Shown here: positions 56,453 to 64,000 of the stretch, piece after piece
How positions within the stretch are numbered: the first letter of the stretch is position 1
Layout of the letters: every line of letters begins with the position of its first letter
Source of the DNA: Serinicoccus kebangsaanensis
GTDB taxonomy: Bacteria > Actinomycetota > Actinomycetes > Actinomycetales > Dermatophilaceae
Length of the DNA stretch: 64,000 bases
Assembly: GCF_008919445.1 (NCBI RefSeq)
Contig: NZ_VSLG01000001.1
Coordinates: 1-64,000 of the forward strand
Reading direction: 5' to 3'
Notes under the pieces: generated by a model
The model's database searches: none
What the model saw: the letters and a program-made list of their open reading frames with translations, nothing else
Told to the model about the DNA's origin: nothing
Program-made: the position numbers and the translations under genes

Positions 56453-57974
56453 GCGCCGGCAGGGTCGCCCAGACCGTCCCGGAGACCGGAGGGGACCGGC
56501 ATCGGGGCGGTCGCAGGACCGGCGCGGCCCGCGGCGGAGGTCCGCGCAGACCCCGGCCGCACGTGCCCGTGAGGCGGACCCGGCGCGCTCGGTCGCCTTC
56601 CGGGTGCTGCGCCAGGTGGACACCGACGAGGCCTTTGCCAACCTCGTCCTCCCCGGAGCGCTGCGGTCCGCAGGACTGACCGGTCGGGACGCCGCCTTCG
56701 CGACCGAGCTGACCTACGGCACGCTCCGGATGCGCGGGCTCTACGACGCGGTCATCGCCGACGCCGCCAGCCGACCCATCTCCGAGATCGACAGCCCCGT
56801 GCGCACCATCCTGCGGCTCGGGGTGCACCAGGTGCTCGGGATGAGGGTGCCGGACCACGCCGCGGTCAGCGCCACCGTCGGCCTGGCGCGGGCGCAGGTG
56901 AGCCAGGGTGCCGGAGGATTCGTCAACGCCGTGCTGCGCACGGTGGCCGGGCAGGACCGGTCCGCCTGGGTGGACCGGCTCGTCGGGCCGCTCGAGGACG
57001 AGGTCGCCCGGTTGGCGCTGGAGCACTCGCACCCGGAGTGGATCGTGCGGGCGCTGCGGTCCGCCCTGCTCTCGGCGCGCGGCGCCCGCGCGCTCGAGGC
57101 CGGTGAGCTGGCTGAGCTGCTCGCCGCGCACAACTCGCCCGGGCCGCTGACGCTGACCGCGCGGCCCGGACTCGGCGCCGAGGAGGAGCTGCGGGCCGCG
57201 GGCGCGACGCCGGCCGCGGTCGCCCCGACGGCCTGGGAGCTGGGCCAGGGCGACCCCGGCCGGATCGACGCCGTCGCCGCCGGCCGGGCCGCGGTCCAGG
57301 ACGCCGGATCACAGCTCCTGACCCTGGCCCTGGCCGCCGCGCCCCTGCCCGGGACGGACGAGCGGTGGCTGGACCTGTGCGCGGGTCCCGGGGGCAAGGC
57401 CGGCCTGCTGGCCGCGCTCGCGGGGAAGCAGGGCGCGCGGCTGCGGGCCAACGAGGTGAGCGAGCACCGGGCCGAGCTGGTGCGGCACACCCTCGTCGGG
57501 CCGGTCCACGGCGGTGCCGACGTGGAGGTGACGGTGGGCGACGGCCGCGACGTGGGCGCCGCCGAACCAGCGACCTTCGACCGGGTGCTCGTGGACGCCC
57601 CCTGCACCGGCCTGGGGGCGCTGCGCCGCCGTCCCGAGGCGCGCTGGCGCCGTTCACCGCAGGACCTGAGCACGCTCGGCCCGCTGCAGCGGGCGCTGCT
57701 GGACTCGGCCCTGACGGCCACCCGCCCCGGCGGGGTGGTCGCCTACGCCACCTGCTCACCCCACCTGGCCGAGACCGAGCTGGTGGTGAGGGACGTGCTC
57801 AAGCGACGGGCCGACGTCGACCTCGTCGACGTGCGGCCGCTGCTGCGCGACCGGGACGGTGCCCAGCTCACCGGCACCGGGGACGGACCGTGGGCGCAGC
57901 TGTGGCCGCACCTGCACGGGACCGACGGCATGTTCGTGGCCCTGCTGCGGCGCCGTGACGGCTCTCTAGACTGA
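56445..57974 (+). CDS. rsmB: 16S rRNA m5C967 methyltransferase RsmB
   Basis: 509 residues. A basic disordered N-terminus (about 45 residues) precedes a NusB-like RNA-binding domain ([20 protein letters not shown] to NAVLRTV) and a SAM-dependent m5C methyltransferase. SAM motif [19 protein letters not shown]; the two cysteines are in [20 protein letters not shown] and [17 protein letters not shown] 56445 overlaps fmt. The stop codon lies inside the rpe -10 box. Confidence 0.94.
   Translation: MAERRQGRPDRPGDRRGPASGRSQDRRGPRRRSAQTPAARAREADPARSVAFRVLRQVDTDEAFANLVLPGALRSAGLTGRDAAFATELTYGTLRMRGLYDAVIADAASRPISEIDSPVRTILRLGVHQVLGMRVPDHAAVSATVGLARAQVSQGAGGFVNAVLRTVAGQDRSAWVDRLVGPLEDEVARLALEHSHPEWIVRALRSALLSARGARALEAGELAELLAAHNSPGPLTLTARPGLGAEEELRAAGATPAAVAPTAWELGQGDPGRIDAVAAGRAAVQDAGSQLLTLALAAAPLPGTDERWLDLCAGPGGKAGLLAALAGKQGARLRANEVSEHRAELVRHTLVGPVHGGADVEVTVGDGRDVGAAEPATFDRVLVDAPCTGLGALRRRPEARWRRSPQDLSTLGPLQRALLDSALTATRPGGVVAYATCSPHLAETELVVRDVLKRRADVDLVDVRPLLRDRDGAQLTGTGDGPWAQLWPHLHGTDGMFVALLRRRDGSLD
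57967..57972 (+). promoter_or_regulatory. -10 box of rpe, overlapping the rsmB stop codon
   Basis: TAGACT shares its last base with the TGA of rsmB and ends six bases before the rpe ATG, so a transcript from it would be leaderless. GAGG in the same gap could instead serve as a close ribosome binding site on the read-through mRNA. Confidence 0.55.
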
Positions 57975-57978
57975 GGTC

Positions 57979-58650
57979 ATGGCCGAGCCCGCGACCCTGC
58001 AGATCAGCCCGTCCATCCTCGCCGCGGACTTCGCCCACCTGGCCGCCGAGCTGCGGGCGATCGAGACCGCCGACTGGGCGCACGTCGACGTCATGGACGC
58101 CCACTTCGTGCCCAACCTGACCCTGGGCGCCCCCGTGGTCGAGGCCCTGGCCAGGGTGAGCCCGGTGCCGCTGGACGCACACCTCATGATCGACGACCCC
58201 GACCGCTGGGCACCCGGCTACGCGGAGGCGGGCGCGGCCTCGGTCACCTTCCACGTCGAGGCCGCGCAGGACCCGGTCGGCACCGCCCGGGCGATCCGCG
58301 CCGCCGGTGCCCGGGCCGCCCTGGCCCTCAAGCCGGGCACGCCCTTCGCGCCGTACGCCGACCTGCTGCCCGAGCTGGACATGGTGCTGGTGATGACCGT
58401 CGAGCCAGGCTTCGGCGGCCAGTCGTTCATGGACGACCAGCTCGCCAAGGTGCGTCAGGTACGGGAGGCCGTGCGGCGGCACGGGGGCGAGATCTGGGTC
58501 CAGGTCGACGGGGGCGTGGCGCAGGACACCATCGGCCGGTGCGCCGAGGCCGGGGCCGACGTCTTCGTGGCCGGGTCGGCGGTCTACGGCGCCGACGACG
58601 TGGCCGCGGCGGTCGCGGCACTGCGCCGCGCCGCGGCCGAGGCGGTGTGA
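57979..58650 (+). CDS. rpe: Ribulose-phosphate 3-epimerase
   Basis: 223-residue TIM barrel: [29 protein letters not shown] (metal His/Asp), [13 protein letters not shown] and [12 protein letters not shown], with the phosphate loop at FVAGSAVYG. It interconverts ribulose-5-P and xylulose-5-P in the pentose phosphate pathway. fmt-rsmB-rpe is a conserved actinobacterial block. Confidence 0.97.
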   Translation: MAEPATLQISPSILAADFAHLAAELRAIETADWAHVDVMDAHFVPNLTLGAPVVEALARVSPVPLDAHLMIDDPDRWAPGYAEAGAASVTFHVEAAQDPVGTARAIRAAGARAALALKPGTPFAPYADLLPELDMVLVMTVEPGFGGQSFMDDQLAKVRQVREAVRRHGGEIWVQVDGGVAQDTIGRCAEAGADVFVAGSAVYGADDVAAAVAALRRAAAEAV

Positions 58651-58653
58651 GGC

Positions 58654-59385
58654 GTGGACCTGTGGGGCGACCTGTTCTACGCCGAGCTCTCGGTCGCGGG
58701 CTACACCATCGCCTGGCGCGAGGTCGTGGGCAACGCCTTCGGCTTCGCGTCGGCGCTGCTCGGGATGCGCCGCACCGTCTGGGCCTGGCCGGTCGGCATC
58801 ATCGGCAACCTGCTGCTCTTCACCGTCTTCATGGGGGTGTGGTTCGCCAACCCGCAGGAGCACAGCCTGTTCGGGCAGGCGGCCCGCCAGGTCTTCTTCA
58901 TCGCCACCAGCGTCTACGGCTGGTGGCGGTGGCAGCGCTCCCGCCGGACCCGTGCCAAGGGTGAGCCCGCGATCACCCCGCGCTGGGCCACGACGGTCGA
59001 GCGGACGGCATACCTCGTCGTGGCGGGTGTCCTCATCGTGCTGGCCCAGTGGGTGTTCTCCCTGGTGGGGGCCGGGTGGCCGGCGCCACGGTGGTACTAC
59101 TGGACGGACGCGTGGATCTTCGTGGGGTCGATGCTCGCCACCTATGCGATGGCGCGTGGCTGGGTCGACTTCTGGCTGGTCTGGATCGCGGTCGACCTGG
59201 TCGGGGTGCCGCTGCTGTGGCACTCGGGCTACTACCCCTCGGCCGTGATGTATGCCGTCTACGGCGGGCTCGTGCTCTGGGGCTTCGTCGTGTGGTCCAG
59301 GGCGGCGCGGGACGAGGCGCCGCAGGGTGCGGTCACGGGTGCCGGTCCCGCTCACGGTGACGCCGAGGCCGGTGCGCCGCGATGA
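58654..59385 (+). CDS. pnuC: PnuC-type nicotinamide riboside transporter
   Basis: 243 residues with about seven hydrophobic segments. Features of PnuC include EVVGNAFGFASALLGMRRTV, TSVYGWWRWQRSRR and WIFVGSMLATYAMARGWVDF. It imports nicotinamide riboside or a related vitamin by facilitated diffusion, normally coupled to phosphorylation by NadR, which is not in this window. GTG start four bases after rpe; overlaps the next ATG. Confidence 0.9.
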   Translation: MDLWGDLFYAELSVAGYTIAWREVVGNAFGFASALLGMRRTVWAWPVGIIGNLLLFTVFMGVWFANPQEHSLFGQAARQVFFIATSVYGWWRWQRSRRTRAKGEPAITPRWATTVERTAYLVVAGVLIVLAQWVFSLVGAGWPAPRWYYWTDAWIFVGSMLATYAMARGWVDFWLVWIAVDLVGVPLLWHSGYYPSAVMYAVYGGLVLWGFVVWSRAARDEAPQGAVTGAGPAHGDAEAGAPR

Positions 59386-59831
59386 GCGACACGTCCGACC
59401 CGTACGCCCCCTTCCGGCCGGTGACCGGGGCGCGGGTGGCGCGTGCGGCCGCGATCGCCGCGGTGCTGATCTTCGGGCTGATCGCCGTCCTCGGCCCCAG
59501 CTATGCCGGCGCGAGCCCGATGATGTCGCTGCTCAACCGGGTCTTCATCGGTGGTTTCGGCCTGGCGATGGGTGCCTTCCTCTGGCGGTATGCCCTGATC
59601 CGGGCCGTCCCGTCGGCGACCGGCCTGGTGGTGGTGAACCTGGTGCGACGGCACGAGCTGGAGTGGAGCCAGGTGGTGCAGGTCGGGTTCTCCAGCGGCG
59701 CGCCGTGGGTGGTGCTGGAGCTGACCGACACCGAGGAGCTCGCCGTGATGGCGATCCAGCGGGCGGACGGCCGACGGGCCCAGCAGGAGGCGTCCCGCCT
59801 GGCGGCCCTGGTGGAGCACCACCAGCGCTGA
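59382..59831 (+). CDS. Small membrane protein with a PH-like domain
   Basis: 149 residues: two membrane segments (AAIAAVLIFGLIAVLGPSYA and LLNRVFIGGFGLAMGAFLW) followed by a 70-residue beta-rich domain (LVVVNLVRRHELEWSQVVQV, VVLELTDTEELAVMAI) resembling bacterial PH domains of small actinobacterial membrane proteins. No enzymatic motif. ATG overlaps the pnuC stop. Function unknown; a link to pnuC is only positional. Confidence 0.8.
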   Translation: MSDTSDPYAPFRPVTGARVARAAAIAAVLIFGLIAVLGPSYAGASPMMSLLNRVFIGGFGLAMGAFLWRYALIRAVPSATGLVVVNLVRRHELEWSQVVQVGFSSGAPWVVLELTDTEELAVMAIQRADGRRAQQEASRLAALVEHHQR

Positions 59832-59840
59832 CCGGCGCCG

Positions 59841-60998
59841 CTACTCGGACGGGTCGATCTCGTCCTTGGTGGGTGGCACCCGGCGGCGGGCCTCGGCGGT
59901 CGTCATGCCGGAGAGCACGAGCAGGTCGACCACCGTGGAGCGGACCTGCGCCCGCAGCACCTCTGCCGACAGCCCCGCCCGGGAGTGCCCCCAGGTGGAC
60001 TGCCGGGCGAGGTGGACCAGCTCCTCCTGCGCCCCACCCAGGGGCTCGCGACGCTCCAGCTTCTCCTGCAGGACCGCGGCGGCCTCGGCCAGACCCTCCA
60101 CCATGTCGGTGTAGGAGTCCGGGACGTAGTCGCGGTCCCCGACGGCCGCCTCGGCCCGCCGCGCGAGGACGCGGACGTTGCGGATCGCCAGGTCCAGCGG
60201 CTGCAGCAGGGCCTTGATCTCCTGGACCTCGGCCCGGTGCACACCGGAGAGCAGGGGCGCCAGCCGGGCGGCGGCGGCAGCCTCGGCCGTCGTGTCCTGG
60301 AGCGCCTCCAGCTCGGCCGAGAGCCCACGGGCGGTCTGCAACGCCCGCGTCGCCCGGCCCACGTCGCGGTTGCGCAGGCTCTGGGCGGTGTCGGTCAGGA
60401 CCTCCGCGAGATGGCCGACCAGGCCGATGATCCGCTCCCGGGGCCGCTTGGTCGTGGACCGCATCGGCGCGAGCATGGCGATGACCAGGGCCACCCCGCC
60501 ACCCACCGCGGCGTCCAGCCAGCGGCTGAAGGCCTGCCCCTCGCTGGCGACCAGGGTGGTGATGATGACCCCCTGGATGCCGGCCTGCATCATGAGCAGC
60601 TGTCCTGCCCCGGCGAGGACGGCGAGGGACATGGCGACGACGCAGACCGCGAAGATCTGCCACAGCCCGGTGCCGAAGTAGTGGACAAAGAGGTCCCCGA
60701 TGCCCACGCCGATCGCGACGCCGATGGTGAGCTCGACGATCCGCCGGAGTCGGTCGCCGTAGGTGAGGCCCAGGCACACCATCGCGGTGATGGGGGCGAA
60801 GAACGGCAGCGCGTGGCCGAGCAGGTCGTGCGCGATGAACCAGGCGAGCACCGCACCCGCCGCGGCCTGCAGGATCAGCCAGGCGCGGGTGCGGAGACGG
60901 AGCAGCCGGGTCCGCGCCGCACCGGGCGTGATCTCCTCCCGCAGGGGGTCGAAGACGGCGTGGCCGGCCGCTCGGGCCTGCTCGCGGGCGCTGCTCAT
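59841..60998 (-). CDS. FUSC-family membrane protein (aromatic-acid-exporter-like)
   Basis: 385 residues from ATG 60998 (a GTG at 61016 adds six). The N-terminal half has six hydrophobic segments (AWLILQAAAGAVLAWFIAH; FFAPITAMVCLGLTYGDRLR, typical of FUSC; VVAMSLAVLAGAGQLLMMQA). The C-terminal half is a long helical cytoplasmic region (AEVLTDTAQSLRNRDVGRAT onward). Relatives export aromatic acids or are of unknown function. Convergent with the PH-domain gene, nine bases apart. Confidence 0.87.
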   Translation of the reverse strand: MSSAREQARAAGHAVFDPLREEITPGAARTRLLRLRTRAWLILQAAAGAVLAWFIAHDLLGHALPFFAPITAMVCLGLTYGDRLRRIVELTIGVAIGVGIGDLFVHYFGTGLWQIFAVCVVAMSLAVLAGAGQLLMMQAGIQGVIITTLVASEGQAFSRWLDAAVGGGVALVIAMLAPMRSTTKRPRERIIGLVGHLAEVLTDTAQSLRNRDVGRATRALQTARGLSAELEALQDTTAEAAAAARLAPLLSGVHRAEVQEIKALLQPLDLAIRNVRVLARRAEAAVGDRDYVPDSYTDMVEGLAEAAAVLQEKLERREPLGGAQEELVHLARQSTWGHSRAGLSAEVLRAQVRSTVVDLLVLSGMTTAEARRRVPPTKDEIDPSE

Positions 60999-61043
60999 GT
61001 GCTCAGTGTGGACCACGCCCCTGGGCAGTCCGGGGGGCGGCGA

Positions 61044-61700
61044 TCAGGCCGAGCGTCGGTGCCGGGCCAGCTCCGCCAGCTCGGCGTCGCCGCCGGACAC
61101 CTCGACGCGGGCCACCCGGTCCCGCCCGAAGGCATGCAGCAGCAGCTCCAGCGGTGGGCCGGTCAGCACCACGGTGCCGCGCCCGGCCGGGGGGCGCCGG
61201 AGCGCGGCGCGGCCGTACCCGGGCGCCACCGCCACGACGCCGCACGGTGCACCGCGGTAGAGCATCCGTCCCGCGGACCGCACGGTCGACCAGAGCTGAC
61301 GCTGCACCTCCTCGGGCAGGACCGTCGGCTGCCAACCGGGCTGGGCACGGACCAGGTCCTCGTGGTGGATGGCCAGCTCGGCGACGTTGACCGCCCGGTC
61401 CAGCGGTGGCAGGCGCGTCGGCCACCAGGCTGCGGGTCCCGAGCGGACCTGCTGGACGAGGGCCGCGAACGGGCGGGCCGCCACCCCACGCTGCACCTGC
61501 TCGGTGTGCCGCTGCAGGGCGGCCACCGGCAGACCGACGCCCGGGAGGGCGTCCGGCCGGGACTCACGCACCACGAGGTGGGCCAGCAGGTCGCGGACGG
61601 TCCAGGGCGGGCACAGCGTGGGGGCGTCCGGGCCCAGGTCCGTGGCGGTGGTCGCGACCAGGTCGCGGAGCAGAGCGGGGGAGTGGGGCATACCTCTCAT
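61044..61700 (-). CDS. TIGR03085-like protein (DinB/mycothiol-maleylpyruvate-isomerase fold)
   Basis: 218 residues from ATG 61700; an ATG at 61691 is an alternative. The N-terminal helical bundle has the DinB-like pattern DLVATTATDLGPDAPTLCPP, WTVRDLLAHLVVRESRPDAL, and a metal-site His in VAELAIHHEDLVRAQPGW. The C-terminal part (GTVVLTGPPLELLLHAFGR) resembles the sterol-carrier-like end of the family. Members are presumed thiol-dependent enzymes; no substrate is known. Divergent from the ABC exporter pair. Confidence 0.83.
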   Translation of the reverse strand: MRGMPHSPALLRDLVATTATDLGPDAPTLCPPWTVRDLLAHLVVRESRPDALPGVGLPVAALQRHTEQVQRGVAARPFAALVQQVRSGPAAWWPTRLPPLDRAVNVAELAIHHEDLVRAQPGWQPTVLPEEVQRQLWSTVRSAGRMLYRGAPCGVVAVAPGYGRAALRRPPAGRGTVVLTGPPLELLLHAFGRDRVARVEVSGGDAELAELARHRRSA

Positions 61701-61702
61701 CG

Positions 61703-61735
61703 AACCACGGGAAGGTGTGTCGGCGGCTCGTGGTT
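61703..61735. promoter_or_regulatory. Inverted repeat between divergent genes
   Basis: AACCACG (61703-09) and CGTGGTT (61729-35) are a 7-bp dyad in the 90-base gap between the TIGR03085-like gene and the ABC exporter. It could be an operator serving both sides; no confident -10/-35 pair was seen. Confidence 0.35.
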
Positions 61736-61790
61736 GGATAGGAGGTCGGCACACCCACCCACCTCACTCCGCCGGGAGGCCCGCTCCGCC

Positions 61791-63632
61791 ATGCCATCAC
61801 CTGCCGCCACCGCACCGGTGCCACGCCCCGTCGGCGACCGTGCCGTGCTGCGTCGGGGGCTCCGCGTGATCTGGGGCGGCATGGTCGCGCAGCGCCGCCC
61901 GGTGATGGTGGCGGTCGTGGGGTCGGTGCTGTGGGCAGCCGCGACGGTCGCCACGGCCTGGGCGATCGGCTGGCTGACCGACGAGGTCGTCGAGCCCTCG
62001 GTCCGTGCCCGCGAGGTGGAGACCGCCGGGCTCTGGATGATCTTCGGGGTGCTGGTCGCGGTGCTCGTGGTCAACGTGCTGGGCGTCATCCTGCGCCGTG
62101 TCTTCGCCACCGTGGCCGGGTTCAACCTGCAGGCCGACTACCGCCGACGGGTCACCCGCCAGTACCTCCGGCTCCCGCTGTCCTGGCACCACGCGCACCC
62201 GTCCGGGCAGCTGCTCTCCAACGCGCACGCCGACATCGAGGCGACCTGGCAGGTCTTCAACCCGCTGCCCATGGCCATCGGTGTCATCTTCATGCTGCTC
62301 ATCGCCGGGACCATGATGATCCTGGTCGACCCGCTGCTGGCGATCCTCGGCCTGCTGGTCTTCCCCGGCCTGTTCGCGGTCAACCTCGTCTTCCAACGGG
62401 TGATGTCACCACGGGTCACCCGGGCGCAGCAGCTGCGCGCCGAGGTGGCCGAGGTCGCCCACGAGTCGTTCGAGGCGGGCCTGGTGGTCAAGGCGATGGG
62501 GCGCGAGGACCAGGAGACCGAGCGGTTCCGCGTCAGGACCCATCAGCTGCGGGACTCGTTGATCCTGGTCGGCCGGACGCGCGGGGTGTTCGAGCCGGTC
62601 ATCGAGGCGATCCCCACGCTGGGGACCCTGGCCGTGCTGGGCGTCGGCACGTGGCAGGTGTCGCGCGGTGCCCTGGACGCCGCCGACGTGGTGCAGATGG
62701 CCTACCTCTTCTCGATCCTGGCCTTCCCGGTGCGAGCCCTGGGCTGGGTGCTGGCGGAGATCCCCCGCTCCGTGGTCGGGCACGACCGGGTGCAGCACGT
62801 GCTCGGGGCGCACGGGGGGATGTCCTTCGGGTCGACCGAGCTGGCGCGCACGGCGCGGCCGGCGGAGTCCGCCCTCACGGACGTGAGCTACGCGCACCCG
62901 GGGGAGGAGCGGCCCACGATCCGCGAGGTCACGCTGGACGTCGCGCGCGGCAGCACGGTGGCGCTGGTCGGACCGACCGGCTCGGGCAAGAGCACGCTCA
63001 CCAACCTGGCCCTGCGACTCGTCGACGCGGACTCGGGGTCGGTGCGGATCGACGGCGCCGAGGCGCGCCAGCTGGCCCGGGGGGAGATCCCTGCCTCCGC
63101 CTCGCTCGTGGCGCAGCAGACCTTCATGTTCGACGACAGCGTGCGCGGCAACATCACCCTGGGGGAGGAGGCCGACGACGCGTCGGTGTGGGAGTCCCTG
63201 CGCATCGCCCAGGCGGACGACTTCGTCCGGTCCCTGCCGGACGGCCTGGACACGGTGATCGGCGAGCGCGGCGGGAGCCTCTCCGGAGGTCAGCGGCAGC
63301 GGATCGCCCTGGCCCGGGCGATCTGGCGCACGCCGCGGCTGCTCATCCTGGACGACGCCACGAGCGCGGTGGACCCGTCGGTCGAGCAGGCCATCCTGGC
63401 GGGTCTGCGCGAGGCACGGGGCGGGATGACCGTGCTCGTCGTGGCCTACCGGATGGCGACCATCCTGCTGGCCGACGAGGTCGTCTACCTCGAGCGAGGG
63501 CAGGTCGTGGACCGTGGCTCGCATGCCGACCTCGTCGCCCGGTGCCGGGGCTACCTCGACCTGGTCCAGGCCTACTCCCGGGAGGCCGCCGAGCGCGCCG
63601 CGGTCACCCGGCAGGAGGAGGTGGACCGGTGA
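61791..63632 (+). CDS. ABC exporter half-transporter, first subunit, with altered H-loop
   Basis: 613 residues: six-helix exporter domain (AVVGSVLWAAATVATAWAIG; LPLSWHHAHPSGQLLSNAHA coupling region) and an ATPase domain with Walker A LVGPTGSGKSTLTNLALR, signature SLSGGQRQRIALARAIW and Walker B LLILDDATSAVDPSVEQ. The catalytic Glu after Walker B is Asp (LDDATS) and the H-loop His is Tyr553 (VVAYRMATI). Both changes mark the degenerate half of a heterodimeric exporter. The partner gene overlaps its stop. Substrate unknown. Confidence 0.93.
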   Translation: MPSPAATAPVPRPVGDRAVLRRGLRVIWGGMVAQRRPVMVAVVGSVLWAAATVATAWAIGWLTDEVVEPSVRAREVETAGLWMIFGVLVAVLVVNVLGVILRRVFATVAGFNLQADYRRRVTRQYLRLPLSWHHAHPSGQLLSNAHADIEATWQVFNPLPMAIGVIFMLLIAGTMMILVDPLLAILGLLVFPGLFAVNLVFQRVMSPRVTRAQQLRAEVAEVAHESFEAGLVVKAMGREDQETERFRVRTHQLRDSLILVGRTRGVFEPVIEAIPTLGTLAVLGVGTWQVSRGALDAADVVQMAYLFSILAFPVRALGWVLAEIPRSVVGHDRVQHVLGAHGGMSFGSTELARTARPAESALTDVSYAHPGEERPTIREVTLDVARGSTVALVGPTGSGKSTLTNLALRLVDADSGSVRIDGAEARQLARGEIPASASLVAQQTFMFDDSVRGNITLGEEADDASVWESLRIAQADDFVRSLPDGLDTVIGERGGSLSGGQRQRIALARAIWRTPRLLILDDATSAVDPSVEQAILAGLREARGGMTVLVVAYRMATILLADEVVYLERGQVVDRGSHADLVARCRGYLDLVQAYSREAAERAAVTRQEEVDR

Positions 63633-64000
63633 GCGAGCACGAGACGGAGACCTCGAGCCGCATCGACGGGCAGGCCCGGCTCGGGACCCTGGCCACCCTG
63701 CGTCGGGGACTCGAGCTGTCGCCCGAGCTGCGGACCGGGCTGCTGCTCACCCTCGTCCTGGCCGTGGTCGCCACCATCGGCCGGGTGGTCATCCCGTTCG
63801 TCGTGCAGCAGACGACGGACAACGGCATCCAGGCCGAGGGGGGGACCGACGTCGACTACGTCGTGCGCGCCATCGCGCTGGCCGCCGTGGTCGTGCTGTT
63901 CACCTCGCTCGCGCAGTATGCCGTGAACGTCCGGCTGTTCACCGCGGCCGAGTCCGGGCTGGCCACGCTGCGGCTCAAGGCGTTCCGGCACATCCACGAC
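63629..64000 (+). CDS. ABC exporter half-transporter, second subunit (truncated by window end)
   Basis: The first 124 residues are present and the gene continues beyond the window. The GTG overlaps the previous stop (GTGA), with AGGAGGAGG just upstream. It begins with a hydrophilic stretch, then the first exporter helices (LLLTLVLAVVATIGRVVIPF; YVVRAIALAAVVVLFTSLAQ), with the QQTTDNGI and LRLKAFRHIH segments typical of heterodimeric exporters. Its ATPase domain is expected downstream and should carry the competent Glu and His. Confidence 0.88.
   Translation, partial: MSEHETETSSRIDGQARLGTLATLRRGLELSPELRTGLLLTLVLAVVATIGRVVIPFVVQQTTDNGIQAEGGTDVDYVVRAIALAAVVVLFTSLAQYAVNVRLFTAAESGLATLRLKAFRHIHD

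Noticed and set aside
53531-56641. 1036-codon minus-strand open frame opposite the importer ATPase and fmt
   Set aside because: Entirely antisense to conserved genes with intact motifs; no independent evidence of coding.

Overview
This window is chromosomal core DNA of a very G+C-rich actinobacterium. Gene order and protein style point to Micrococcales, most likely the Intrasporangiaceae/Ornithinimicrobiaceae group; that placement is an inference, not a measured result. Nearly every gene reads rightward, and most start codons overlap the preceding stop (ATGA or GTGA). Many -10 boxes are TAGACT-like with no clear -35, and several promoters appear to give leaderless mRNAs. No transposase, integrase, tRNA gene or CRISPR array was seen.

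Layout. 1-70: the 3' tip of a 5S rRNA gene and its terminator. 148-11473: one overlapping operon in the mycobacterial Rv1691-Rv1698 order (TPR protein, HAD phosphatase, small protein, tlyA, nadK, recN, steA, steB/mctB), extended by a MraY/WecA-like glycosyl-phosphate transferase, a MurJ-like flippase and a GT4 glycosyltransferase. 11540-13845: pyrG and a Nudix hydrolase. 15062-17438: aspS behind a convincing T-box leader, then a left-handed beta-helix protein. 17517-19688: a GNAT protein divergent from rarA. 19753-28668: alaS-ruvX-mltG-aroE-prepilin peptidase-aroC-aroK-aroB. 28672-30249: an FMN glutamate-synthase-like protein on the minus strand. 30374-31351: efp-nusB.

31352-32743: a cassette in which a minus-strand AbiEi-like/PD-(D/E)XK protein lies between two oppositely oriented arrays of a 22-bp repeat, at the place where Streptomyces carries bldD. 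32838-42721: the pyrimidine operon pyrR-pyrB-pyrC-carA-carB-(PyrK-like)-(degenerate PyrD-like)-pyrF, with a PyrR-binding RNA element over the pyrR ribosome binding site. 42849-48759: mihF-gmk-rpoZ-coaBC-metK-priA. 48979-55504: an oligopeptide ABC importer with an enlarged permease. 55511-59831: fmt-rsmB-rpe-pnuC-PH-domain protein. 59841-61700: a FUSC-family membrane protein and a TIGR03085-like protein on the minus strand. 61791-64000: a heterodimeric ABC exporter pair, the second gene cut by the window end.

How the genes work together. The first operon joins ribosome modification, NADP supply and DNA repair to cell-envelope functions; its last five genes look like an envelope-glycan/cell-separation module. 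The aro and pyr operons are near-complete biosynthetic units. The mihF-to-priA and fmt-rsmB-rpe stretches are standard actinobacterial housekeeping blocks, interrupted by the peptide importer. The points most worth a second look are the aspS T-box, the repeat-flanked AbiEi/nuclease cassette, the SteAB-PNPT-MurJ-GT4 module, the degenerate PyrK/PyrD pair and a strongly over-used GCATAC/GTATGC word.
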